This document shows, piece by piece, positions 23,992 through 35,981 of a stretch of 64,000 nucleotides of DNA (position 1 is the first letter of the stretch; every line of letters starts with the position of its first letter). Origin of the DNA: Lojkania enalia (Eukaryota; Ascomycota; Dothideomycetes; Pleosporales); the NCBI GenBank assembly GCA_010094045.1, contig ML986602.1:384718-448717 (forward strand), in the 5' to 3' direction. The position numbers and the translations under genes were made by a program. The notes under the pieces are model-generated. The model did not search any database, had not been told where the DNA came from, and saw nothing but the letters and a program-made list of their open reading frames with translations.

Positions 23992-25743
23992 TTATAATAT
24001 CAGCTCCAGCGGGTTCTCAATTACCTTCTTGAGCTCCCTCATAAACTCGCCACCGACTGCTCCATCCACGACCTTATGGTCGAAGCTGGCAGTCATGACA
24101 ATCTGGTCGTCCCATTCTACGCTTGGGGTTCCATCCTCTGAGGGCTCACCTGGTACAGCGATCTTCCGCGTCGCACCTATGGCAACAATAGTAGATTGAG
24201 GCGGGTTGATGACTGCCGTGAATCGCTCTACGGCTGGGTTCATGCCCATGTTAGAGATGGTGATAGTTCCACCCTGGTACTCCTCTGGTTTCAGCTTTCC
24301 ATCCCGTGCGCGCTTGCCAAGATCCTTGATCTGAGATGAGATGGCTTGGAGACCGAGCCCATTGACATTCTTTACAATGGGCGTCATCAAGCCAACAGGA
24401 GTCGCGACAGCGACAGATACATCTACAACGTTGTGCTGGCGGATAAGCACCTGGCCGCCCTCCTCACGCCATGATGAGTTGGCGGCTGGAACCTTGCGAG
24501 CAGCGACAGCAAGAGCTTTAATGAGGAAATCGTTGACAGATAGTTTGTACTTGCCCTCAGAGGAAGCATTTAGGGCCTCACGGAGCTTAAGAAGCTTAGA
24601 GACGGAGATGTTGGAAGCGACGAAGTAGTGAGGATTCTCGGTAAAGCTCTGGGTGAGACGGCTGGCGATGACTTTGCGCATGCTGGTAGCGGGGATGTCT
24701 TCGTACGAGGCCGCGGTGGTTGCAGCACCTGTTACTGCCGGAGCTCCGCCAACAGGGTTATATTTCTCAATATCCTCTTTGATGATCTTTCCACCTGGGC
24801 CAGACCCCTTAATTGATGAGAGAGGAACGCCCTTCTCCAGAGCGAGCTTCTTGATGGAAGGAGAGACGGAAGGTTGGCGATCGAGGGAAGTCTCTAACCG
24901 ACCACCGGTTGACTCCGACTCGATAGGCTCAGGAGTAGGCTCCTTCTCTGGGGGAGCGGTCCCGGATCCGGTCTTGGGCGGCTCGCTGGCTTCAGAAGCC
25001 TCGCCGCCTTTGGGTGTGGTTGCAGGAGACTTATCGCCTCCAGCATCCTCAATGGTAAAGGACTCGAAGGCGGAAACATCCTCGCCCTCTTCGACCAAGA
25101 CCGCAATAGGCTAGAAAAATATTAGCAGCTGTGCCCACTTGAAAACCAAATGCTGTGTAGAGGGTCCATAAATGGATCGTGCTCTCATAAAAGAGCAAAT
25201 TTCCGGGAGCGAAAGAAAAGGCTTACGCTTCCGACCGCAACATCCTTCTCGCCAGACTCCTTCAAAATCTTGGCAATGACACCCTCTTCCTGGAACTCGA
25301 AGTCCATCTGCGCCTTATCGGTCTCGATCTCGACTAGAACATCTCCGGGGGCGATTGGGTCTCCGACCTTCTTCTGCCATGCGCCAATGTTTCCGGCGGT
25401 CATGGTCGGAGAGAGGGCAGGCATGCTGACAACGGTATGGGAGGGGAAGGCTGTCGATATGTCGAATTAGCACTGCATTTAATGGAAGGAGGCCCGGAAA
25501 AAGATACGAAAGCTGTAGCTCACATTTTGAGGCATAGTATCGGGCGAGGGCAGAGAGAGCCGGTGTCCGTCTTCTATAGCTCCGATGTCAGCAAGCTTCG
25601 TTCCGGACGTATCTACAGCAGCCGGCCACGTACGCGATGAATTCGGAAGCTCTTGAGGTGCCTAGGCTTCCGCGCAGAGCAATTGAACCCCTCAGGCTCA
25701 TCTGGCCGCTGGCGCGGGCCAGAATTGTCGTGGTGGCAGGCAT
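23992..25743 (-). CDS. LAT1: Dihydrolipoyllysine acetyltransferase, E2 of mitochondrial pyruvate dehydrogenase
   Basis: Exons 25743-25634, 25573-25524, 25450-25227 and 25110-23992 give 500 residues. Exons 1-2 encode an Arg/Ser-rich mitochondrial presequence ending near [16 protein letters not shown]. One lipoyl domain starts MPALSPTM (63-70); Lys99 in ETDKA carries lipoamide. A Pro/Ala/Glu-rich hinge leads to the peripheral subunit-binding domain ([15 protein letters not shown]...GSGPGGKI). The catalytic core has [36 protein letters not shown] and the active-site motif DHKVVDG with His473 and Asp477. It ends in the usual hydrophobic residues (LELIL). The enzyme transfers acetyl groups from lipoamide to CoA in the mitochondrial matrix. 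It is divergent from sec7. Confidence 0.96.
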
Positions 25744-26531
25744 TGTGACGGGATGCCGATGCGTTCAGCGTAAATTACCCAGGAATGAGGGGATGAAGGG
25801 GAGAGCCACGACAGAAAGGAGAGAGACAGCGAGCGGGGGACCGAAGAGCAAGAGATGCTCGCTCGAGCTCGATAGATGGGCGGCGGTGAGGGTGATGGGG
25901 AAGATTGAATCTCAACAGATTTATGGAGACCCGCGACCTTCGGTCGGGCATTGACAGCGACTTTCCCGTTCCAAAGTTGTTGCTTGGCGCGCACAAGCCA
26001 CACTGGGGCTGCTGGTGTGGCTTGCTCGGGCGGGCAAGCTCGAGCTGGGCAGGCAGGCATTCGTCACGTCCAGTGAGGACTAAGGAGGCTGATGCAACAC
26101 GGGAAGACACTTTGCCATTACATACAATTGCATCGTGCCGCTGAGCTCCGTGCCGCGCTCCCTTTATTTTATTCCTTCTCACTCTTCCAGGACTTTTGGA
26201 TCGAACTGCGCCGTGAGCACCAGGCGCGCCATTTCGACGTACGTGCCGGTGCGCTCCTCCACCATACCTGTCCCCAGCATGGTCGTGGGCCCTTGAATTG
26301 GCCCCGCCAGACTCAAAGAAGGAGCCTCCTGAGAAATAATATTCTACCCAGCGCCGTGCATAGCAGAAGAGGTGTGTCGTAGCTCATGTCTTGTCTGCTC
26401 TCTAGAGCGCCTTATCGAGAACGCTGCAGCGCCCTCCGCACAATTGCAAGCAGGACAACTGATTGGGAGCATCTAGGCACTTCCAACCTCTGCATAGCCG
26501 ACGAGGACACACCCGGGAGCCGCCGCGAGGC
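25744..26531. promoter_or_regulatory. Divergent promoter of the E2 and sec7 genes
   Basis: This 788-bp region lies between the two start codons. It includes G/C-rich sequence and, near 26150-26200, a pyrimidine-rich stretch. No independent gene is supported. Confidence 0.5.
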
Positions 26532-29500
26532 ATGGCCGACACCGAACCCCCGCCCGTCATCGTGGATATTCCACACGGGAAGCTACAAGATGAGCCGCCC
26601 ACCGTAGAGGAGGACGAGAGGAATACGGATCCCGCCTCCGAGGCGACGTCGGAGGGGGTGGAGGAGAAAGTTACCCCATCTCCGCAGCCACCCCAGGATC
26701 AGGCGGATATGCTCACGCCCACGGCATCGACGCCAACGCTGGCGGTGCCGAGCGGAGATGATACACCTCGAACCTCTGAATTCTTCGAGACAGCAAATCG
26801 GCCGCGTACGGATTCCCAGTCCACGGCAGCAACGACCGCCACGCGACCATCCACTCGTAGCTCCCTTGTGTTCGTCGTCGCCGCGCTCGAAACCATAGCG
26901 GCCTCCAAAGATGCTAGAAGAACGAAGAAGCTGGGAGATTCAACTGCAGCCGCCCTAGCTGCAATCAAGCAGGAAGGTGATCCAGCGCACATTAATCCCG
27001 AGATACTCTTTGAGCCGCTCCAGCTAGCCTCCGAAGCGCAAACCGTATCCGTCTCCATCACGGCTCTGGATTGTATTGGCAAGCTCATCAGCTATTCATA
27101 TTTCTCCGTCCCTTCCGAGCCCCAAGGCGATAATGCCGAAGTGCCGCCTCTGATCGAGCGCGCCATCGATACAATATGCGACTGCTTCCAGGGAGAAGCT
27201 ACGCCTCCTGATGTCCAGCTGCAGATAGTCAAGTCATTGCTAGCAGCAATCTTGAACGACAAGATTGTGGTGCATGGTGCAGGGCTGCTGAAGGCAGTTC
27301 GATTGACGTACAACATCTTTCTATTATCGAAGTCGAGCGCAAATCAGCAAGTAGCACAAGGGGTATTGACGCAAATGGTTGGAACCGTTTTCGAGAGAGT
27401 AAAGACGAGACTTTCTGCAAAAGAGGCTAGAGTTAACCTGTCAAGGGTATCCCTAAATGAAAAAGCAAATTCCGAAGAGAGCATCCAGGAAGGGATGGAG
27501 GGCAGTACACAAGGCGTAGATGGCTCGGAGGTAAACGGAGACGGGGAAGGAGAGGATCATGACCCTGGAGAACCCAGCGACAAACCTGTCGATAAGCATA
27601 CTGGACCGAAGATCACTTTGCAGAGTTTCGAGCAAGGCATGAGCTTTAACGACGACAGGATCCATGACAATGCGCCCACCCTTGTAACACGAATTAAAGG
27701 AAAACCGGGATCGAGGCACGTATCTGGACATGATGCATCTCCTCTCAATCCTAGCGAGGACGAAGATGAAGAAGACGAGATTTTTGTGAAGGATGCATAT
27801 CTCGTGTTCAGGGCTATGTGCAGGCTCAGCACCAAGGCGCTTGCCGTGGACCAGGCCCTCGACGTAAGATCCCAAGGAATGCGTTCCAAGCTCCTTTCAT
27901 TGCATATTATCCACACGATACTGCATAATAATATTGCAGTTTTCGTGTCTCCCTATGCCACCATCAGCAGCAGTAGCGATCATGACCCAACTACTTTTGT
28001 CCAGGCGATCAAGCAATATCTCTGTCTTAGCTTGAGTCGCAATGGTGCAAGCTCGGTCAACAAAGTATTCGAGGTCAGTTGCGAAATTTTCTGGCTGATA
28101 CTGAAATATCTTCGCGTTATGCTCAAGAAAGAAATTGAAGTATTTTTGAAAGAAATCTATCTCGCTATTTTGGATCGGAAATCAGCGGCTTCCTTTCAAA
28201 AACAATACATATTGACCGTGTTCGGGAGACTCGCCGCCGATCCTCGGGCATTGGTAGAGATATATCTCAATTATGATTGCGATAGAACGGCACTGGACAA
28301 CATGTATCAGCGTGTGGTAGAGCATTTGTCGAGGATATCATCTACCCCGGTTGTGGTAACACCAATGCAGCAGCAGCTTTACCAGGAACAACGGGAGAAA
28401 AAGTCCAACCACATAGACTGGCAGACCCGTGGGACACTACCACCTTCTTTATCTACCGCATCCATGAGCATGCCTCACGAGATAGAGCATGCATATCCTC
28501 CAGAATATGCTATGAAACAAGAGTCGCTCGAAGCCCTGGTCGAAATTCTTAGGTCGCTTGTGAACTGGTCGCAACAGACAATGACGGAAAATATGAAAAT
28601 GCCCAAGGTCGATGCAAGATCATCGAATGATGATCTTAGGGTATCAATGGACACTCGAGGGTATACAGATTCTCCAATCCCTGGGGGGGACTCTGGAACA
28701 GCGACGCCGCTTGTCGAGGACGATCCGAGCGAGCTCGAAAGGGAAAAGAAGAGGAAGACTGCTCTTACAAATGCCTTGCGACAGTTCAATTTCAAGCCCA
28801 AGCGTGGGTTGAAAGTCTTGATCAAGGATGGTTTCATCGCATCAGAATCTCCAGAAGACATCGCTCGATTCTTCCACAAGAACGATCAATTGGACAAAAC
28901 GGCTCTTGGAGAGTTTTTGGGAGAAGGCGACCAAGAAAACATTGCTATTATGCACGCTTTCGTTGATCAAATGGATTTCACAAGGACCCGCTTCGTGGAT
29001 GCTCTCCGTCGATTTTTGCAGAGCTTTCGGCTGCCTGGGGAAGCCCAGAAGATCGATCGTTTCATGCTCAAATTTGCTGAAAGATATATTACAGGCAACC
29101 CAAATGCGTTTGCCAATGCCGATACTGCATATGTATTATCATACTCGGTCATTATGTTGAATGTGGATCAGCACAGTACGAAGATGAAAGGCAAACGAAT
29201 GACACTAGAGGATTTCATTAAGAATAACCGTGGCATCAATGACAATGCCGATCTTCCTGATGATTATCTTCGCGGTATTTTTGAAGAAATTGCGCACAAG
29301 GAGATTGTCCTCGATACGGAACGGGAAGCCGCTGCGAATATGGGTACTATTCCTCAGCCCACTGGCGGAATAGCCGCGAATATTGGACAAGCATTGACAG
29401 GCGGTGGACGCGACTTGCAACGAGAAGCGTTTGTACAGGCTTCAGAGCAGATGGCCAATAAAACTGAGCAGCTATACAAGCAGCTCTTACGTGCTCAAAG

Positions 29501-32448
29501 ACGGACAGCCACAACATTACCGGTCTCAAAGTTTATCCCTGCATCCTCTTCGAAGCATGTTGGACCAATGTTCGAGGTCACCTGGATGCCGTTCCTAACT
29601 GCACTTTCCGGCCAAGCCCAAGACCATAACATCGAAATTGTGAGACTATGCATTGAGGGCATCAAACTGGCCATTCGCATCTCATGTTTGTTCGACCTTG
29701 AGAACCCGCGACAGGCCTTTGTCTCATTTCTTGCACGCTTTACAAATCTCTACAACTTAAGTGAGATGAAGGCCAAAAATGTGGAAGCGTTGAAGGTTCT
29801 AATTGAGGTCGCACATACTGAGGGCAATTTACTGCGAGAATCATGGCGAGACATACTGACATGCGTTTCGCAGCTAGATAGATTCCAGCTGATCTCCACC
29901 GGGGTTGATGAGAGAGCTGTACCAGACGTGTTGAAGGCGCAGATTCAACCGAAGACGCCTGTATCTCGGAAATCTCTAAATGTGCCCAACACCCGCCGAC
30001 GGCAGCCATCTCATGCTAGTAACATCCACTACCAGGCTGATGTGGCCGAAGAAAGTAGGTCTACAGACATGATCCGAGGCGTTGATAGAATCTTCACCAA
30101 CACCGCGAATCTCTCCGGAGAGGCCATTGTCGATTTCGTTAAAGCGCTCACCCAGGTTAGTTGGCAGGAGATTCAGTCATCAGGCCAGAGCGAGTCCCCC
30201 CGAACGTATAGTCTGCAGAAGTTGGTTGAGATAAGTGGCTACAATATGACCCGTGTCCGCTTCGAGTGGACGAATATCTGGCAAATTCTTGGCGCCCATT
30301 TTAATGAAGTTGGATGCCATACCAACACCAACGTGGTATACTTCGCTCTCAACTCCTTGAGGCAACTTTCGATGCGTTTTATGGAGATTGAAGAATTGCC
30401 CGGGTTTAAATTCCAGAAAGATTTCCTCAAGCCATTCGAACATATCATTAGCAACACCAGTGTAGTGGCTGTCAAAGATATGGTGCTTCGTTGTCTTATC
30501 CAAATGATTCAGGCTCGCGGGGAGAATATTCGATCTGGCTGGAAGACTATGTTTGGCGTTTTTACCGTGGCGGCCAGAGAACCATACGGTAGGTATTTTA
30601 ATAGAAAATTCTCAGATTGCGTGCTCACACTAAGCAGAGGGTATTGTCAACCTTGCGTTTGAGAACGTCACACAGGTGTATAACACACGATTTGGTGTTG
30701 TTATTTCCCAAGGCGCATTCGCGGACCTCATCGTCTGTCTCACAGAGTTCTCGAAGAACTTCAAGTTCCAAAAGAAGTCTTTACAGGCAATTGAGCTGCT
30801 GAAGTCTTCCGTTCCAAAAATGCTTCGTACCCCTGAGTGTCCACTCTCTGCGCGGGCCGGATTTGTAAAAGAGACAGACCACGCATCCACAATTCCAAAG
30901 CAACCAAGCCGGCAGACGCAGGAAGAACAGTTCTGGTTCCCCGTACTCTTTGCTTTTCACGACGTGTTGATGACTGGTGAAGATTTGGAGGTTCGATCAC
31001 GAGCTTTGGGGTATTTATTTGAGACGCTCGTCACTTACGGTCGTGATTTCCCTCAGGATTTCTGGGATACTCTCTGGCGACAGCTTCTCTACCCGATCTT
31101 CATGGTGTTAAAATCCAAGTCCGAGATGTCGAAAGTCCTCAATCACGAGGAACTCTCCGTGTGGTTGTCAACAACCATGATCCAAGCTCTCCGAAACATG
31201 ATCAAACTTTTCACGCATTTCTTCGAGTCGCTGGAGTATATGCTAGATCGCTTTCTCGATCTCTTGGCTCTTTGTATTTGTCAGGAGAATGACACTCTTG
31301 CCAGAATTGGGAGCAACTGTCTTCAGCAGCTAATACTCCAGAATGTCCAAAAATTTCAACCCCAGCATTGGAGTCAAATAGTCAAGGCTTTTGTTGAACT
31401 CTTTCAGCGTACGGAAGCAACAGCGTTGTTCTCTGCCGCCGCTACATCATCTTATACTCCAACAAATGGAACTCGTAGCACTTCCGGCGGTAAGACGCCA
31501 AGAACTGAAACTTCTTCTCCCGTAGACCTTCAGTTGTCGACCCCCAGTGAAGAGGCCACGCCGGACAACGCCCTCGGCATTAATGGCCTTGCAGCTCCAC
31601 GCCGGCCATCTTTGGTGACTACTGAACCGGAGGCATCGGTTGACCACCAAATGCCTTCACCACTCCCGAAGCGGCAGACCCAAGATCTGGAAGACTATCG
31701 GCCGGATAATCAGGACCTTCAGCAGCCACCAATAGTGGTCACCGCTGCCCGTCGCCGCTTCTTTAATCAGATCATCACAAAGTGTGTTCTTCAGCTTCTC
31801 ATGATCGAAACGGTCCAGGAACTTTTCACAAATGACTCGGTCTATGAGAAGATACCCTCCGGAGAATTGCTAAGATTGATGGCTGTACTGAAGAAATCCT
31901 ACCACTTCGCAAAGCGGTTCAATGCAGATCGCGACTTGCGAACACGACTATTCCGAGAAGGTTTCATGAAGCAACCACCTAACCTTCTCAAACAAGAATC
32001 AGGTTCTGCATCTGTATATGTCAGCATACTATTCCGTATGTACCACGACACCAGCACTGATCGAGCCGCCTCGCGCTCGGACACGGAAGCTGCCCTCATT
32101 CCCCTATGTGAAGACATTGTTGCTTCATATGTTGAGCTCGACGAGGAGACGCAACAGCGTAATATAGTCACATGGCGACCTGTCGTGGTCAACGTTCTTG
32201 ATGGCTATGCCGGTTTCCCATCTGGTGAGTTTGAGAAGCACGTCGATGTATTTGCTCCGCTTGTAGTTGGATTACTTGGAACGGAGATGGCTCCGGACGT
32301 ACAACGAGCGGTGCAAGCGCTTGTTATGCGGATTTTTGAATCCAAGCTTGGTACCGAGAGGGTACAGCTCATGACTCCGATTGCAAGGAGTCCGAGGGGA
32401 AGCTTTGGCTCGCCGGTACTGGCGAGGAGGGCGAGTAGGACACGTTAA
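26532..32448 (+). CDS. sec7: Golgi Arf guanine-nucleotide exchange factor Sec7
   Basis: Two exons, 26532-30588 and 30638-32448, give 1,955 residues, similar to yeast Sec7. The join splits a Glu codon (EPY|EGIVNLAFENV). The open frame extends upstream but the first ATG is at 26532. Order: disordered acidic N-terminus; DCB region (about 80-300); acidic insert; HUS domain with the HUS box NYDCD at 580-584; catalytic Sec7 domain about 737-925 with the glutamic finger Glu837 in FRLPGEAQKI and VIMLNVDQHS; then HDS helical repeats. Sec7 activates Arf1 at the late Golgi for vesicle formation. The C-terminal region has a Ser/Pro-rich insert (about 1630-1710) before further helices. No sign of damage. 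Confidence 0.97.
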
Positions 32449-32784
32449 ACTTTGAAATTTCTTCCACCATGGCGGCATAGCTGTCGTATAGGGGGGTCAA
32501 TGCATCTAGATTTCATTTTTGTGCTTGTAATGTTCATCCATGTCCTTTCTCATCTTCATTGATAAGGCAAAAAGAAATTTGATCTTGTTACGCTCACTCT
32601 AGGTGTTCAAGAAAGGGGTGTTTGTATAGTATGATAAGCTAGCGGAGACTAGGTGTTGACGGTGTTGGTCAATATATATTTTACCTTCTCCATTCATCGC
32701 GTCGTTACTACTTTCAGCCTGACTAAGGCCGAGAGCCTCAACTCTTTTATTCGATTTTCCAAACCTGGTATTTGATCTCTTTCT
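32449..32784. other. sec7 3' flank
   Basis: 3' untranslated and downstream sequence of sec7; no gene seen. Confidence 0.5.
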
Positions 32785-33720
32785 AGACTTAAATCATGCA
32801 AAGAATTCTACTCCCACTATTCCGCAACCTCACCCTCAGCACGGCCTCAGGATATGTCCTCAGGTCTATCCTATTATTCCGCATGGGTTGATACGGCAGC
32901 TGATGTTCACGTACAAATACTCGTCCTCTGCAATCGTCACGGAATCCGGCCATATGATCCTCGGATCCCAAACTCACCTATGCGCCTGTAGGTTCCGAGA
33001 ATCGTAGTAGAATATCGCGTTGTGTCTGGGCACGAGCTGGTAGAGATTAGCACGTTGAAATCGCCTTCGAATCTGTTGGTGTTGCAGCCGCACTGACTGT
33101 GATTAGATATGTTGGGGTGCGCGGCGAGCGGGCTTTCGTCGCGCTCGCAGAGGTTCGAGGTTGGGATCGGGATCGAAAACAGGTAGTTGGAGGTCAGCAG
33201 CGAGTAGTATGTGGTCTCGCCGTTCGGCGTGATCTGGTTCCCGTGGAGACCTTCCTGGAGATGACGGTGCCTGAATCTAGCATTGTGAAACCTGGGTGGC
33301 CCTTGTTGCTGCTGTCGACTATGTAGGCGATGCTACTGCCAAACTCGGTCACGTTTCTGCGTAGGTCGAAGCGGATGTCGTTCATAATTGTCAGCCGCCT
33401 GGTGTCAAGGACTTATTGGTTTCGGGCCGGGAAGGGATTCGCGAGTTTATGTAGAAGGCTTGTGCTCGAAGTACCGAACGGGGTCCCGTTGAAACACGTA
33501 TGTAATTGGGAAACTTGAAGATTTAGGTTTGGGGGAGATGGCACTTCGCCGGTTTGGTGGATGGTCTCGCCCAGCGTGAAAGTATAGGAGTCCCGCGCGT
33601 AGCAAGCGAAGAAACGGCCTGTACTAGTCACTGCGAACCCGGTGGGCCGTTTGTTGTAGTAATAGTGGTATTCCTCTAGAAGGAAGCAATACTGGCCAGG
33701 GCCCGTATGCAGGAGTTTTT
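32785..33720 (-). pseudogene. Decayed major-royal-jelly/yellow-type secreted protein gene
   Basis: Minus-strand frames give family pieces in the correct order but in shifting frames. Near 33690-33560 lie YYYNKRPTGFAVTSTGRFFA and YTFTLGETI; near 33410 VLDTRR; 33385-33260 INDIRFDL-like MNDIRFDLRRNVTEFGSS and AYIVDSSN; near 33230-33180 NGETTYYSLLTSNYLFSIP; near 33080 NRFEGDFN; near 32980-32900 RRIGEF and TIAEDEYLYVNI, then YQPMRNNRIDLRTYPEAVLR. Stops and several frameshifts separate them. Functional fungal members are secreted beta-propeller-like proteins. This copy cannot make a full protein unless sequencing errors are unusually dense. Confidence 0.7.
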
Positions 33721-33792
33721 GATGTGTCGGTAGGTTATTTATGTGAAAACGAAGAGGAGAAAGAGGAAAAGCAATAACACTGTTAGAAGTTT

Positions 33793-33818
33793 AAAAAAAT
33801 TTTTTTTTTTTTTTTTTC
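33793..33818. repeat. A7T19 homopolymer junction
   Basis: Seven A followed by nineteen T, upstream of the decayed royal-jelly-type gene. Low-complexity sequence. Confidence 0.8.
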
Positions 33819-34919
33819 CAGGAGAATAAATTCGGAAGCTATTCTGTATAGGTGAGAGCAGAATATGAGCTGTGAATAGGGTTCGGCACTAGAAATCTGT
33901 AGGATCGCCTATGATGGAAACTCTGAGCTGTAAATATATCTTTATATACCCCCCACAAACTTCTCATCGTCTGGCAGAATAAAAATGCTCCGCTCACAGG
34001 GTTCTGCAATTGTCTAATCATTTACAGTCCATAGAACATTAGTGCCTGCAACACATACATGAACACTTCTAGTTCTTAACCCGAAGTAGAAATGATAACA
34101 TGTAGCACAGGGAATATACCAAGAGTACCTATATTTGAGATTGGGGAAATCTCCTTCCTCATATGTTTCCCGTTCTTTAAGAGCCAGGAAAAGCTTAATA
34201 ATTTGGTTATTAGTTCATCTTACGGCTTGGCTAAAACTAGTACTGGTGGGAACTTCTAACATCACAAAGGCGCCATTTGAAGTCCAGAGATATTCTCCGA
34301 AAAGATTCGTGTTGAGAATATCATTTATCGTCCACGTAGATACGCCAATCAAATTGGTGAATGCACACGGAACATGTGGATGGTGATGGACAATCTCATT
34401 GCCATTGAATGATCACTACACCACCTTGCTCCTGATTCGACAAGTCAAGCAGTTCCCTCAAATGCTATCTTGTCATGTGGACGGTAATTCAGATCCTAGA
34501 ATTTCCGTGTACCACATAACGCCCAATATCTCCGTATCGATACCTTTAAATAGATCTCAAGCAGCTCAACATGTCCATCTAGGTACCATACCGAGCTGCG
34601 CACATGAACCTTGTAGCCATCACTGTACTCCATGATTCGCCCTCCTAGCAGAGACCATACTAGATTAGAAGACCAAAACAGGCCTCCATATCAAATCGTT
34701 CAGGGTGTAGGATATGGAAATAGCCAGGAATTGAAGGCAATAATCGGAAACGTTCGCTTACCTCATGATACTGAAATCATCAAGAATTATTGGTACATGG
34801 TAATCATCAGGATCGAAAGATTTCAAGAAATGATTGCTTCACACTATGGTGATAGAGATCATACTTAGACCACTACGTAATGTCAGAATATTTCAAAATC
34901 GAGGACGGCTTAACCTATT
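33819..34919. other. Intergenic region without recognised genes
   Basis: Short open frames only, none with a protein pattern I can recognise. Confidence 0.45.
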
Positions 34920-35981
34920 TTAAATGGCCTTATAGCGACTCTCCAGGGTCTTCGGGTCATACAACTTGCCCGTCATGCGCTCGAGTTCGTGGGCAACAAA
35001 CGTCCAAATTCTGCTCTGAACAGTGCCATATGCTTCGACAAGGAGGGTAGTCAATCTTGCAGACTCCAACTCCTGGTACGAAGCATTCAGCTTGGACTTC
35101 TTACGGAGAGTCGTAGTAGGATTCTCGTCGTCGACACCGGAATCGGAGGATTTCGCGCCACCCTCTATCTCAGTGCGAATTCGCTTCACAGACTTGGACA
35201 ATGCGTTATTGCTGCTGGCAGCTGCACGAGCCGTGCTAATGCTCGGATAATGGCGGGGGTGCTTGAGGTGCATATAATCTTTAGGATCGAATCCAGCTTC
35301 CCCATCTGCGGCAGCGATGCGTGGGGCATTACGCACGAAGCGGGAGTAGACAGCAGGCTGTGTCATAGTCGGAGGATCCCCGCGCTCGACGCGCTTCTCG
35401 TTCAGGTAGTTTGCGATGGCTCCCCAATTCATGTTGTGCTCGCATCGAAGCTCCTTGATCTTGCGGTTCTCCGGATCCTGCTCCACCTTGGTACGGTAAG
35501 AAGCTGACTTGCTGACAGTCGTTGATTTGTCCTCGATTTCCGCTTTGCGGGCTCGTGCGTAGCCGATCGTGTTAGCGGGAACGGCCTTAAGGTCCGTAGA
35601 CTCGATTGTAGTAGATGGGGTGCGTGGAGTGCCAATGTTCCCGATAGATGAAGAGTCATTGTCGACGAAAAGCGGTGAACTACTCTCATCCGGTGTAGTA
35701 CCAATGCTAAGAGAGTGCTGCTGTGACGACTCCAGGCTGGCCAAGCTACTGAGGGGATCGAAGTCTAAAGAGCTTTGACTAGAAAGACTGTTCTCATTGC
35801 CGTCAGGGCTCGAAATCTCAGAGTATGTATGTTCGAACACGTAGCGATCTTGCGGCGGGGGGCGCTCCCGGTTGCTCTGCTCGGGGGTTCTAGGGCTACA
35901 GGCCTGATATGACATCGCCTGGGGGTTTCGGGTTAAAGAATGGGTGGCGGTTGGGAATTGACTGGTCGGATGTGGAAGCAT
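34920..35981 (-). CDS. Putative nuclear protein with Myb/SANT-like segment
   Basis: A single exon encodes 353 residues. The first 120 are Ser/Pro-rich and disordered. A helical segment (about 165-215) with KIKELRCEHNMNWGAIANYL and PAVYSRFVRNAPRIA looks like a Myb/SANT-type helix set, and a second C-terminal segment (WTFVAHELERMTGKLYDPKTLESRYKAI) resembles another Myb-like helix pair ending at the stop. A basic stretch between them (SVKRIRTE, LRKKSKLN) could be a nuclear signal. A role in transcription or chromatin binding is inferred. An internal Met at residue 23 (MSYQACSPRTPE) is an alternative start. Confidence 0.7.
   Translation of the reverse strand: MLPHPTSQFPTATHSLTRNPQAMSYQACSPRTPEQSNRERPPPQDRYVFEHTYSEISSPDGNENSLSSQSSLDFDPLSSLASLESSQQHSLSIGTTPDESSSPLFVDNDSSSIGNIGTPRTPSTTIESTDLKAVPANTIGYARARKAEIEDKSTTVSKSASYRTKVEQDPENRKIKELRCEHNMNWGAIANYLNEKRVERGDPPTMTQPAVYSRFVRNAPRIAAADGEAGFDPKDYMHLKHPRHYPSISTARAAASSNNALSKSVKRIRTEIEGGAKSSDSGVDDENPTTTLRKKSKLNASYQELESARLTTLLVEAYGTVQSRIWTFVAHELERMTGKLYDPKTLESRYKAI

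Noticed and set aside
27453..27916. Antisense frames of 119-140 codons within sec7
   Set aside because: They oppose a conserved Sec7 coding region and show no protein pattern of their own.
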